From Streptomyces camponoticapitis (GTDB lineage Bacteria; Actinomycetota; Actinomycetes; Streptomycetales; Streptomycetaceae), in assembly GCF_014646115.1 (NCBI RefSeq), contig NZ_BMMV01000008.1:124001-188000 (forward strand): a stretch of 64,000 nt of DNA, written 5' to 3'. The notes beneath the pieces were generated by a model. The model did no database searches and was not told where the DNA came from. It saw only the letters and a list, made by a program, of their open reading frames with translations. Both the position numbers and the translations under genes were made by a program. This document shows positions 52,862-61,472 of the stretch, piece after piece (the first letter of the stretch is position 1; every line of letters starts with the position of its first letter).

Positions 52862-55800
52862 TCAGACGTTGACCGGCTGGGCCGGCGGCGCGTCGGAGTG
52901 CGGCGGTACGCCGCCTCCGGCGCTCCCGCCGCCTTCGGTGTTCCCACCGTCCGACTTCCGGGCGCGCTTCGCCGCCTTCTTTCCTGCGCGGCGCTCCTTG
53001 CGGAGTTCGACCATCGTGTAGAGCGTCGGCACCAGCAGCAGCGTCAGCAGCGTCGAGGACAGCAGACCGCCGATCACCACCACGGCCAGCGGCTGGCCGA
53101 TGAAGCCACCCTCGCCGGTGATCCCCATCGCCATCGGAAGCAGCGCGAAGATCGTGGCCAGAGCGGTCATCAGGATGGGCCGCAGCCGGTGCCTGCCGCC
53201 CTCGACGACGGCCTCGACCACACCGAGCCCCTGCGACCTGTACTGGTTGATCAGGTCGATGAGCACGATCGCGTTGGTCACCACGATGCCGATCAGCATC
53301 AGCATGCCGATCATCGCCGGCACACCCAGCGGCGTACCGGTGAGGAGCAGCAGACCGATCGCGCCGGTCGCCGCGAACGGGATGGAGACCAGCAGGATCA
53401 TCGGCTGGATCAGCGACTTGAACGTGCCCACCAGCAGCATGAACACGATCGCGACGGCCGCCAGCATGGCGAGCCCCAGCTGGAGGAACGCCTCGTCCTG
53501 GTCCTCGGACACGCCGCCGATGGAGGCGGTCGCCCCCTCCGGCAGGTCGAGCGCGTCGATCTTCGACTGGAGGGTGGTACCGATCGCGCCGGTGTTGTCG
53601 CCCTCGGGCTTGGCGGTGATCGTCGCGGCGGTGGCCCCGTCGATCCGGGTCTTCGACAGCGGACCGGGCGCCAGCTTGACGTCGGCGATCTGACCGAGCT
53701 TCACACCGCCGAGCGGCAGCGCCTTCAGTTCGGCGAGCGTCTTGGCCGGCTCGGCGGACGTGACGTACACGTCGCGCTCGGTGTCACCGAGGATCGCCTT
53801 GCCGGACGGCGTACCGCGCACGGCCTGGCCGACGGCCATGCCGAGCGAGGCGTCGGTGAACCCGGCCTCGGCGGCCGCGGGCTTGGCCTTGACCGAGATA
53901 CGCGGGATGCTCTGCGCCAGGTCGCTCTGGACGTCGGTGACGTCGTCGATGCCGGCGACCTCCTTGCGTACCTGCTCGGCGGCCGTCGCCAGGGTCTTCG
54001 CGTCGGGCGCCTTGACGACGACGCTGAGGTCCTGGGATCCGAAGCCGTCGCCGGCCGTGATGTTCGTGTCACCGATGCCGTCGAGCTTGCCCAGGGCATC
54101 GTCGATGGCGTCGCTGGTCTTCTCGTACGTCCCCGAGTCCTTCAGGGTGACCTGGTAGGACGCCTGGTTGGCACCCGTACCGCCGCCGAACGCCGCCATG
54201 AAGCCGGACGAGCCGACGGTGACCTGGTACTCCTTGATGTCGTCGATGCCGTCGAGGGTCTTCTCGACCTTCTTCGCCGCCGCGTCGGCCGCCTCCAGGC
54301 TGGTGCCCGGGGCCAACTCCTGCTTGACGGTGAGCACTTCCTGCTCGCCCTGGTCGAAGAAGTTGGTCTTGAGCAGCGGGGCCATGCCCAGGGTGACGAG
54401 CAGGACGACGAACGCCAGGACGACGCTCGTGATCCGGCGCCGGGTGGCGAAGCCCAGCACCTTGACGTACACCCGCTGCATACGGCTGTTGGACTCCTTC
54501 TCCTCCGCGATCCGGCGGGCCTCGGCGGGGTCCATCCCGCGTACGGCCTTCGGGGCGCGCAGGAACCAGTACGAGAGCACCGGTACGACGGTGAGCGAGA
54601 CGAGCAGCGACGCCAGCAGGGCCGCCGTGATCGTCAGCGAGAACGAGCCGAACAGCTCGCCCACCATGCCGCCCACGAGGCCGATCGGCAGGAACACCGC
54701 GACCGTGGTGAGCGTGGATGCGGTGACCGCGCCCGCGACCTCCTTGACCGCCGAGGTGATCGCGAACTCGCGCTCCTCGCCGTAGCCCAGGTGCCGCTTG
54801 ATGTTCTCCAGCACCACGATCGAGTCGTCGACGACGCGTCCGATCGCGATCGTGAGCGCGCCGAGGGTGAGCATGTTGAGCGACAGGTCGCGGGTCCACA
54901 GCACGATCAGCGCGAGGACGACCGAGAGCGGGATGGAGACCGCCGTGACCAGGGTCGAGCGGATCGAGGCGAGGAAGACCAGGATCACGAGAATGGCGAA
55001 GACGAGACCGAGCGCACCCTCGGTCGTCAGGCCGGAGATCGACTTGGAGACGGCCGGGCCCTGGTCGCTGACCACGGTCAGGTCGGCGCCCGCGCCGAGG
55101 TCCTTGCGCAGGTCTGGCAGCTTGTCCTTGACGGCGTCCGAGATGGTGACGGCGCTGCCGTCGTTGTCCATGGTGGCCATCACGGCGAGGCTGGGCTGAC
55201 CGTTCGTACGGGTCAGGGACGCCGCCTCGGACGGCTCCTGCTCGACGGTGGCGATGTCACCGAGGCGCACGGGCTCGGCCGCCTGCCCGCCCTCGGGAAC
55301 GCCGGGCCCCGGGCCGCCGACCCGCAGGTCCTCGATCTGCTTCAGGGAGGTGAAGCCGCCGCCGACCTGGACGGTGCGGCTCTTGCCGTCCTCGGAGAAC
55401 GAGCCGGCCGGGACGGTCGCGCCGCCCGCCTTCAGCGCCTCCGAGAGGGACATGGTGTTCAGGCCCGCGGCCGCGAGCTTCTTCTCGTCGGGGGTGACGG
55501 AGACCTGGAGGTCCCTGACACCGTCGATGGAGACCTGGCCGACACCGTCGATGTCTTCGAGTGCCGGGACGACCGTGCGCTCCAGCCGGTCGGCGAGCGC
55601 CTGCTGGTCCTCGTCCGAGGTGGCGGCGAGGACGACGGTGGGGATGTCGTCCGTCGAGCCGGCGATGACCTGCGGGTCGACGTCCTCGGGAAGCTGGGGC
55701 CCCGCGCGGTTCACGGCCTGCTGGATGTCGGCGACCAACTGCTGCGAACCGTCACCGCCGAAGTCGAAGCTGGCCATGATCACGGCGCTGCCCTCGCTCG

Positions 55801-56053
55801 CCGTGGAGGTGACGCCGGTGATGCCGTCGACGGATTCGAGTGAGGCCTCGATCGGCTCGACGACCTGCTTCTCGACCACGTCGGGAGAAGCGCCCTGGTA
55901 GGGGGCGAGAACCGAGACCATCGGGAGCTCGATGGAAGGCAGCAGCTGCTGCTTGAGCTGGGGGATCGCGATCGCCCCGAAGACGAGCGCGATGATCGAT
56001 ATCAGCCCTATGAGGGCCCGTTGCGCGAGGCTGAATCTGGACAGCCAGGACAT
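52862..56053 (-). CDS. RND efflux transporter permease (HAE1/SwrC-like)
   Basis: A 1063-residue AcrB-like proton-driven transporter with 12 helices and two large periplasmic-type loops. The N-terminus SLAQRALIGLISIIALVFGA and the TM4 motif IGRVVDDSIVVLENI, with the proton-relay Asp pair, are typical of the HAE1 family. In Gram-positives such pumps act without the outer-membrane partners, as SwrC does in Bacillus. The C-terminal tail is Lys/Arg-rich, then Gly/Pro-rich. The ATG at 56053 is the first codon where homology begins (MSWLSRFSLAQ). A two-component system lies upstream in the same direction. Confidence 0.9.
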   Translation of the reverse strand: MSWLSRFSLAQRALIGLISIIALVFGAIAIPQLKQQLLPSIELPMVSVLAPYQGASPDVVEKQVVEPIEASLESVDGITGVTSTASEGSAVIMASFDFGGDGSQQLVADIQQAVNRAGPQLPEDVDPQVIAGSTDDIPTVVLAATSDEDQQALADRLERTVVPALEDIDGVGQVSIDGVRDLQVSVTPDEKKLAAAGLNTMSLSEALKAGGATVPAGSFSEDGKSRTVQVGGGFTSLKQIEDLRVGGPGPGVPEGGQAAEPVRLGDIATVEQEPSEAASLTRTNGQPSLAVMATMDNDGSAVTISDAVKDKLPDLRKDLGAGADLTVVSDQGPAVSKSISGLTTEGALGLVFAILVILVFLASIRSTLVTAVSIPLSVVLALIVLWTRDLSLNMLTLGALTIAIGRVVDDSIVVLENIKRHLGYGEEREFAITSAVKEVAGAVTASTLTTVAVFLPIGLVGGMVGELFGSFSLTITAALLASLLVSLTVVPVLSYWFLRAPKAVRGMDPAEARRIAEEKESNSRMQRVYVKVLGFATRRRITSVVLAFVVLLVTLGMAPLLKTNFFDQGEQEVLTVKQELAPGTSLEAADAAAKKVEKTLDGIDDIKEYQVTVGSSGFMAAFGGGTGANQASYQVTLKDSGTYEKTSDAIDDALGKLDGIGDTNITAGDGFGSQDLSVVVKAPDAKTLATAAEQVRKEVAGIDDVTDVQSDLAQSIPRISVKAKPAAAEAGFTDASLGMAVGQAVRGTPSGKAILGDTERDVYVTSAEPAKTLAELKALPLGGVKLGQIADVKLAPGPLSKTRIDGATAATITAKPEGDNTGAIGTTLQSKIDALDLPEGATASIGGVSEDQDEAFLQLGLAMLAAVAIVFMLLVGTFKSLIQPMILLVSIPFAATGAIGLLLLTGTPLGVPAMIGMLMLIGIVVTNAIVLIDLINQYRSQGLGVVEAVVEGGRHRLRPILMTALATIFALLPMAMGITGEGGFIGQPLAVVVIGGLLSSTLLTLLLVPTLYTMVELRKERRAGKKAAKRARKSDGGNTEGGGSAGGGVPPHSDAPPAQPVNV

Positions 56054-56198
56054 GGGGTCTCTCTTCTGTGGTGTACGCGTGCAGAAGGGCGCAGGGGCCC
56101 GTCTATACGATCTGCCATCCGAGAGGGCTGTTCCGTCGAACCCCAGGTCCATTTCCTTACGCGTGGCATACCGCGCCTGGAGTAGTGACCCCCCGGAC

Positions 56199-56885
56199 CT
56201 ACTCCACCCTTGGACGTACCAGACCCGATTCGTAGGCGATTACCACCAATTGAGCGCGATCGCGTGCCCCCAATTTCGCCATGGCCCTGTTGACATGGGT
56301 CTTGACGGTGAGCGGACTGACGACCAGGCGCTCGGCGATCTCGTCGTTCGAGTGCCCGCCGGCGACGAGGACGAGGACTTCGCGCTCGCGCACCGTCAGG
56401 GCGGCGAGCCGCTTGGAGTACGCCGCCGCGTCGGGCCCCTCTCCCGCGCTGCCGCCCTGGGCCAGGAAGGTGGCGATCAGGCCCTTCGTCGCGACGGGCG
56501 ACAGCAGCGCCTCACCGGCCGCGGCGATACGGATGGCGTTGAGGAGCTCCTCGGGCTCGGCCCCCTTGCCGAGGAAGCCTGCGGCACCGGCCCGCAGCGA
56601 CTGCACCACGTACTCGTCGACCTCGAAGGTCGTCAGCATGACCACCCTGACCCCGGCCAGCTCCGGATCGGCGCTGATCATGCGGGTGGCCGCGAGACCG
56701 TCCGTACCGGGCATCCGGATGTCCATCAGGACGACGTCGGCCTTCTCGGAACGGGCCAGCGCCACGGCCTCGGCCCCGTCGGCCGCCTCTCCCACGACCG
56801 TCATGTCCGGCTCCGAGTCCACCAGCACCCGGAACGCGCTGCGCAGCAAGGTCTGGTCGTCGGCGAGCAGCACCCTGATCGTCAT
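56199..56885 (-). CDS. NarL/FixJ-type response regulator
   Basis: A 228-residue regulator. The receiver has the acidic pair in VLLADDQ, phospho-acceptor Asp in VVLMDIRMPG, Thr in VVMLTTFE, and a Lys in LGKGAEPEELL. The LuxR-type HTH at the C-terminus reads LTVREREVLVLVAGGHSNDEI with a recognition helix near SPLTVKTHVNRAMAKL. Its start overlaps the kinase stop (ATGA), so it is coupled with its cognate sensor. The RND gene follows in the same direction after a 145-bp gap and is a possible target (inference). Confidence 0.94.
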   Translation of the reverse strand: MTIRVLLADDQTLLRSAFRVLVDSEPDMTVVGEAADGAEAVALARSEKADVVLMDIRMPGTDGLAATRMISADPELAGVRVVMLTTFEVDEYVVQSLRAGAAGFLGKGAEPEELLNAIRIAAAGEALLSPVATKGLIATFLAQGGSAGEGPDAAAYSKRLAALTVREREVLVLVAGGHSNDEIAERLVVSPLTVKTHVNRAMAKLGARDRAQLVVIAYESGLVRPRVE

Positions 56886-58108
56886 GTGTCCTCCCCCGTG
56901 CGGGCCTTGACCGGCAGTATCGCCTGCGTACGGAAGCCGCCTCCGTGGCGGGGGGCCGCGGTCAGGGTGCCGCCCAGCGCGGTGACGCGTTCGCGCATCC
57001 CCAGGAGGCCGTGGCCGCTGCCGTCGGCGGGCTCGCCGGTGCCGGCGCCGTCGTCGAGGACGGTGACCTCGACGGTCGGGCCGACCCGTACGACACTCAC
57101 CTCGGCCTTCGCGCCGGGGCCCGCGTGCTTGCGGACATTGGTCAGCGCCTCCTGGATGATGCGGTACGCCGCGAGGTCGACGGCCGCGGGCAGGCGCGCG
57201 CCCGCGTCGCCGCGGGCCACTTGGACGGGCAGGCCCGCGTGCCGGAAGGTGCCGACGAGTTCGTCGAGCAGCGCGAGGCCGGGGGCCGGTTCGGTGGGGG
57301 CGGTGGGGTCGCCGGACTGGCGGAGCAGGCCCACCGTGGCGCGCAGTTCGTTGAGCGCGGAGCGGCTGGCCTCACGTACGTGCGCGAGCGCTTCCTTGGC
57401 CTGGTCGGGGCGTCTGTCCATCACGTGCGACGCGACGCCCGCCTGGACGTTGACCAGCGCGATGTGGTGGGCGACGACATCGTGCAGATCGCGGGCGATC
57501 CGCAGCCGCTCCTCTGCGACGCGGCGGCGCGCCTCCTCCTCACGGGTGCGTTCCGCCCGCTCCGCGCGCTCCCGTATGGCGTCGACGAAGGCGCGACGGC
57601 TCCGTACGGCATCACCGGCGGCGCCGGCCATCCCGGTCCAGGCGAAGATGCCGAGGTTCTCCTGCGTGTACCAGGGGGTGGGCCCGGAGATCATCGCGGC
57701 GACCGTCAGCGTGGCCATGGTGGCGAGGCCGACGCGCCAGGTGGTGTGGCGGTCGGTGCGCGAGGCGACGGTGTAGAGGGCGACGACGGCGCTCATCGCG
57801 GCCGGTGAGACCGCGTCGTTGGCCAGCAGCTCGGCGACGCTCACCGCCCCGGTGAAGACGAGCACGGGCAGGGGGTTGCGACGCCGGAAGACGAGCGCGC
57901 CCGCCCCCAGGGTCATCAGGACCACACTTCGCAGCCCGGGGGCCTCCTGGCCGAACGCGGGGAGCGCGTCGTGCCGGGAGCGCGGGTCGGCGAACGCGCC
58001 CGCGATCATGCACACCAGCACGGCCGCGGCCAGCCCGGCGTCGAACGCGAGGGGGTGGGCCCGCAGCCAGCTCCTTACGCGGTCGAAGCCGGTTCCGAGT
58101 GAGGTCAC
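56882..58108 (-). CDS. HisKA_3-type sensor histidine kinase
   Basis: A 408-residue kinase with five or six N-terminal transmembrane helices and little extracytoplasmic sequence, suggesting that it senses an intramembrane signal, as in the LiaS/VraS group. The H-box is RDLHDVVAHHIALVNVQAG, with His phosphorylated, and the ATPase domain has GHGLLGMRERV and AYRIIQEALTNVRKHAGPG. GTG at 58108 is favoured; the frame extends to 58162 without a ribosome site. It overlaps the response regulator by 4 bp. Confidence 0.92.
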   Translation of the reverse strand: MTSLGTGFDRVRSWLRAHPLAFDAGLAAAVLVCMIAGAFADPRSRHDALPAFGQEAPGLRSVVLMTLGAGALVFRRRNPLPVLVFTGAVSVAELLANDAVSPAAMSAVVALYTVASRTDRHTTWRVGLATMATLTVAAMISGPTPWYTQENLGIFAWTGMAGAAGDAVRSRRAFVDAIRERAERAERTREEEARRRVAEERLRIARDLHDVVAHHIALVNVQAGVASHVMDRRPDQAKEALAHVREASRSALNELRATVGLLRQSGDPTAPTEPAPGLALLDELVGTFRHAGLPVQVARGDAGARLPAAVDLAAYRIIQEALTNVRKHAGPGAKAEVSVVRVGPTVEVTVLDDGAGTGEPADGSGHGLLGMRERVTALGGTLTAAPRHGGGFRTQAILPVKARTGEDT

Positions 58109-58210
58109 AACCGGAACGGTACGACGTGTACGGCCGAACAGGTGATATCCGTTCGCCGGCACTCCTCCCCGGCGCCCGTTCCCGCGTGGCGCGGGGCCCG
58201 GTCACAGCAC

Positions 58211-58240
58211 GATGCCCCGTGCGGTCGGGCACGGGGCATC
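58211..58240. terminator. Terminator of the pspA unit
   Basis: GATGCCCCGTGC (58211-58222) pairs with GCACGGGGCATC (58229-58240), a perfect 12-bp stem with a GGTCGG loop. Outer CAGCAC/GTGCTG bases can extend it. It lies just after the pspAA stop and before the kinase gene. Confidence 0.82.
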
Positions 58241-58278
58241 GGGAGTGCTGGAGCGTGGTGTGCGGGGCGGCGGAAGGA

Positions 58279-58560
58279 TCAGGGAGAAGGGATCAGACCG
58301 TCGTCGCTGAGCAGTGCGCGTACTTCTTCGATCGTGGCGCCGGGGGCGGGCAGAATCAGCCCCGACGGCTCCAGGGAGTCGTCGGGCACGGGATCGCCCA
58401 GCTCGCGCACCTTGTCGAGAAGCGCGTGGAAGGTCCGGCGGAAGCCGTCACCGTCGTCCGCGTTGATCTCGGCGAGAAGATCGTCGTCGAGCTTGTCCAG
58501 TTCGGCCAGGTGGCTGTCCGCGAGCTCCACCTGGCCCTCCCCCATGATCCGTACGATCAT
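58279..58560 (-). CDS. pspAA: PspA-associated protein PspAA
   Basis: A 93-residue acidic alpha/beta protein matching the PspAA family found downstream of pspA in actinobacteria. Signatures include MIVRIMGEGQVELADSHLAELDKLDDDL and the terminal PAPGATIEEVRALLSDDGLIP. It is thought to partner PspA in membrane stress control. Its ATG lies 9 bp beyond the pspA stop, and the ribosome site overlaps that stop (TAAGGGCGAG), implying cotranslation. Confidence 0.85.
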   Translation of the reverse strand: MIVRIMGEGQVELADSHLAELDKLDDDLLAEINADDGDGFRRTFHALLDKVRELGDPVPDDSLEPSGLILPAPGATIEEVRALLSDDGLIPSP

Positions 58561-58569
58561 GACTCGCCC

Positions 58570-59370
58570 TTAGCTCTTGTCGAATTTGTTCGGACTCTGC
58601 GAGGGCTGGGCGCTGTCCTGCTGGTCGCCCTTGCCGCCCTCGATGGCCTGCTGCTGCGCCGACGGACCGCCGGCCAGCTCGGCCTTCATCCGCTGGAGCT
58701 CCAGCTCTACATCCGTACCACCGGAGATCCGGTCCAGCTCGGCGGCGATGTCGTCCTTCGCCAGCCCCGAGTGGTCGTCCAGGGCGCCCGACGCCAGCAG
58801 CTCGTCGATCGCACCGGCCCGCGCCTGGAGCTGCGCGGTCTTGTCCTCGGCACGCTGGATGGCCATGCCGACGTCGCCCATCTCCTCGGAGATGCCCGAG
58901 AAGGCCTCCCCGATCCGGGTCTGCGCCTGCGCGGCCGTGTACGTGGCCTTGATGGTCTCCTTCTTCGTACGGAAGGCGTCGACCTTGGCCTGAAGACGCT
59001 GGGCCGCGAGGGTGAGCTTCTCCTCCTCGCCCTGCAGCGTGGTGTGCTGCGTCTCCAGATCGCTGACCTGCTGCTGGAGGGCGGCACGACGGGACAGCGC
59101 CTCACGCGCCAGGTCCTCACGGCCGAGCGCCAGCGCCTTGCGGCCCTGGTCCTCCAGCTTGGTGGACTGGCCCTGGAGCTGGTTCAGCTGCAGTTCCAGC
59201 CGCTTGCGCGACGTGGCCACATCGGCGACACCGCGCCGTACCTTCTGAAGCAGCTCAAGCTGCTTCTGGTACGAGTAGTCAAGTGTCTCGCGCGGATCCT
59301 CAGCCCTGTCCAGGGCCTTGTTGGCCTTCGCGCGGAAGATCATCCCCATACGTTTCATCACACCGCTCAT
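58570..59370 (-). CDS. pspA: Phage shock protein A (PspA/IM30/Vipp1 family)
   Basis: A 266-residue, almost wholly helical coiled-coil protein of the ESCRT-III-like PspA family that coats and repairs the inner leaflet of stressed membranes. The N-terminal amphipathic helix (MKRMGMIFRAKANKALD) and the EDPRETLDYSYQKQLELLQKVRRG segment are typical. The C-terminus is Gln/Gly-rich. ATG at 59370 is used; ATG at 59358 is equally possible. It heads a pspA-pspAA unit and lies near a two-component system and an RND pump. In Streptomyces PspA is induced by envelope and alkaline stress (from memory). Confidence 0.93.
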   Translation of the reverse strand: MSGVMKRMGMIFRAKANKALDRAEDPRETLDYSYQKQLELLQKVRRGVADVATSRKRLELQLNQLQGQSTKLEDQGRKALALGREDLAREALSRRAALQQQVSDLETQHTTLQGEEEKLTLAAQRLQAKVDAFRTKKETIKATYTAAQAQTRIGEAFSGISEEMGDVGMAIQRAEDKTAQLQARAGAIDELLASGALDDHSGLAKDDIAAELDRISGGTDVELELQRMKAELAGGPSAQQQAIEGGKGDQQDSAQPSQSPNKFDKS

Positions 59371-59642
59371 GGGCTTCGCGCGCCCCCTTCTGACGGACTC
59401 CGGATCCAGCACTCCAACAGAACCCACAGTACGGGCCCTGCCTCTATTACCGCACTGTTCGGGCACGGATGGGCTCATCCCCAAGGACGACTGGCCCCCG
59501 TATCGCTCCGGCGCAGGGAGTAGGTGACCTTCGGGGGCAGTGGGCGCTAAGTCCCCTCTGCACCAGTACAGACGTCCGCCGTTGCCGGATCGTTCCCCTC
59601 GGGGGTGGGTCGCCCGCGCATCACCCCGTACCCTTGGGCTTT

Positions 59643-60239
59643 GTGTTCCGTAGCCGCTCCAAGGACGAGAAGGCGCCCACCGGCAAGGTGACGGCGGACC
59701 TCTCCACGCAGACCAGAGACCCGCAGGCCCCGAAGGGCCGCCCGACACCGAAGCGCAGTGAGGCCCAGACGCAGCGCCGTCGCGCCTCGACGACGCCGAC
59801 GGACCGCAAGTCGGCGATGAAGAAGCAGCGTGAGGCGCGCCGTATCGATCTGGCGAAGCAGCGCGAGGCGCTGGCCAGCGGTGACGAGCGCTTCCTGCCG
59901 GCCCGCGACAAGGGCCCGGTGCGCCGCTTCGTCCGCGACTACGTGGACGCGCGTTTCTGCATGGCCGAGTTCTTCCTGCCGCTCGCGGTGATCATCCTCG
60001 TACTGAGCATGGTCCGCGTCGGTCAGCTGCAGAACATCGCGCTGCTGCTCTGGCTGGGCATCATCGTGCTGATCGTCGTCGACTCCATCGGCATCTGGAT
60101 CCGGCTGAAGAAGCAGCTCGCGGAGCGATTCCCGAACGAGTCCAGGCGCGGCGCCATCGCCTACGCCCTGATGCGCACGCTCCAGATGCGCCGGCTGCGT
60201 CTGCCCAAGCCGCAGGTCAAGCGCGGGGACCGGCCCTGA
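59643..60239 (+). CDS. DUF3043 membrane protein
   Basis: A 198-residue protein. The N-terminal ~110 residues are highly basic and hydrophilic, rich in Arg/Lys/Gln and probably cytoplasmic. Two transmembrane helices follow (MAEFFLPLAVIILVLSMVRV and IALLLWLGIIVLIVVDSIGI), and then a basic tail. This matches the DUF3043 family of unknown function. The GTG at 59643 has no ribosome site, but TACCCT lies 8 nt upstream, as in leaderless Streptomyces transcripts. Its stop overlaps the next gene by CTGA. Confidence 0.82.
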   Translation: MFRSRSKDEKAPTGKVTADLSTQTRDPQAPKGRPTPKRSEAQTQRRRASTTPTDRKSAMKKQREARRIDLAKQREALASGDERFLPARDKGPVRRFVRDYVDARFCMAEFFLPLAVIILVLSMVRVGQLQNIALLLWLGIIVLIVVDSIGIWIRLKKQLAERFPNESRRGAIAYALMRTLQMRRLRLPKPQVKRGDRP

Positions 60240-61033
60240 GCACTGGGGCATCCGGCTTCACGGGGGGCTCGGCCGACTGGCTGGCGGGCCTCGGCGGGCT
60301 GCGGAACATCGTCCGCCAGGAGCTGGTCTCACGGCAGCTCGACGAACAGCTGACCTCCCGCTACCCGGTCGGGCAGCGGCTGCGGGTCCTGGACGTCGGC
60401 ATGGGCCAGGGCACCCAGGCGCTCCGGCTGGCACGCGCCGGGCACACCGTGACCGGGCTGGAGTCCGATCCCGAGATGATGGCCTCGGCGCGCAAGTCGC
60501 TCGAAGCCGAGCCCGCCGGGATCCGTGAGCGGGTCAGGCTCGTCGAGGGCGACGGGCTCCAGACCGGGGTGCACTTCCTGCCGGGCAGTTTCGACGTGGT
60601 GCTCTGTCACGGCGTGCTGATGTACGTCGAGGAGCCGGACGCCATGCTCGCAGGGCTTGCCAGGATGCTGGCGCCGGGCGGGCTGCTCTCGCTCCTCGTA
60701 CGGAACGCGGACGCGCTCGCCCTGCGGCCGGGGATCGCCGGGGACTGGGCAGGGGCTCTGGACGCCTTCGAGTCCCCCACGTACACGAACAGGCTGGGCC
60801 TGCGGGTCCGCGCGGACCGGCTGTCGGCGCTGACGGCGACGCTCGCGGGAATCGCGGCGCCGCTGCACACCTGGTACGGGGTGCGTGTCTTCTCCGACAA
60901 CATATCCAACGACGTGGAGCTCCCTCCGGCGGCCGAACTGGAGCTGCTGCTGGCCGCGGAGGACCGGGCCGGACGTACGGAGCCGTACCGGAGGGTCGCG
61001 GCGCTGCTGCATCTGTGCGGTGTACGGGGCTGA
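60236..61033 (+). CDS. Class I SAM-dependent methyltransferase with apparent CTG start
   Basis: A 265-residue enzyme. Motif I is LRVLDVGMGQGTQALRLA, preceded by a helical N-terminal ~50 residues (SADWLAGLGGLRNIVRQELV). FDVVLCHGVLMYVEEPD and LLSLLVRNADAL follow as later motifs. The only ATG in frame near the start (60401) lies inside motif I, so it cannot begin the protein. No ATG, GTG or TTG exists upstream in frame before the preceding gene's interior. CTG at 60236 overlaps the DUF3043 stop as CTGA, with GGGGA 6 nt upstream, exactly where relatives use GTG. The substrate is unknown; the sequence resembles SmtA-like methyltransferases. Confidence 0.75.
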   Translation: MSTGASGFTGGSADWLAGLGGLRNIVRQELVSRQLDEQLTSRYPVGQRLRVLDVGMGQGTQALRLARAGHTVTGLESDPEMMASARKSLEAEPAGIRERVRLVEGDGLQTGVHFLPGSFDVVLCHGVLMYVEEPDAMLAGLARMLAPGGLLSLLVRNADALALRPGIAGDWAGALDAFESPTYTNRLGLRVRADRLSALTATLAGIAAPLHTWYGVRVFSDNISNDVELPPAAELELLLAAEDRAGRTEPYRRVAALLHLCGVRG

Positions 61034-61097
61034 CGGCCCGCCGTTCCTGGCCTCGCCCGCGGAACCCGGCGCCCTCTCAAGGAGGCTGAGGGAGACC

Positions 61098-61146
61098 GGT
61101 ACGTCCCCGGGCGCCGGGCGGGTGGCCGGGCGCGCGAGGACGTACC
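61098..61146. terminator. Inverted repeat between convergent genes
   Basis: GGTACGTCC (61098-61106) pairs with GGACGTACC (61138-61146), with GC-rich sequence between that can pair further. It lies between the methyltransferase stop and the stop of the small minus-strand gene. Confidence 0.55.
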
Positions 61147-61151
61147 CGCCG

Positions 61152-61379
61152 TCAGGTCTCGTCGGGCGCGCTCTCCGGATCGGCCTGAAGGCTCATCGGC
61201 CCGTAGATCTTGCTGCCGTCGTCGAACAGCGTCACCTGGTCGGCGCCGCCCTCCAGCAGCTCCTTCCAGGCCTCACCGATCCAGGACTCGGCGTCGCCCT
61301 GCGTGGTGAACTCCTCCGGTTCCACGGCCGGCTGGACCTCCGTCCCGTCGGCCTTCTCGAACCGCCACGTCCACGCCAT
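61152..61379 (-). CDS. Small conserved hypothetical protein
   Basis: A 75-residue acidic protein rich in Trp and Glu near its ends (MAWTWRFEKADG at the start, then SWIGEAWKELLEGGADQVTLF). It has no membrane segment or metal motif. The ATG at 61379 has GGGAGGCGG about 6 nt upstream. Length and composition match a small conserved actinomycete protein of unknown role. It is divergent from the CobU fusion. Confidence 0.75.
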   Translation of the reverse strand: MAWTWRFEKADGTEVQPAVEPEEFTTQGDAESWIGEAWKELLEGGADQVTLFDDGSKIYGPMSLQADPESAPDET

Positions 61380-61472
61380 GTCCGCCTCCCGGGGCCCGCC
61401 AAAATGATCTGTCTGCTGTCCGCAGCGTAGCCGGGCGCGCACCCAGCGCGGTGACACGGGAGGATCATCCGC

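Noticed and set aside
52898..55843. A long open frame of nearly 1000 codons antisense to the RND transporter gene
   Set aside because: It mirrors the high third-position GC of the real gene, its translation is Arg/Gly/Asp-rich without motifs, and no ribosome site is present.
60401..61033. Methyltransferase beginning at ATG 60401
   Set aside because: That Met is within SAM-binding motif I, so the protein would lack its first strand and N-terminal helices.
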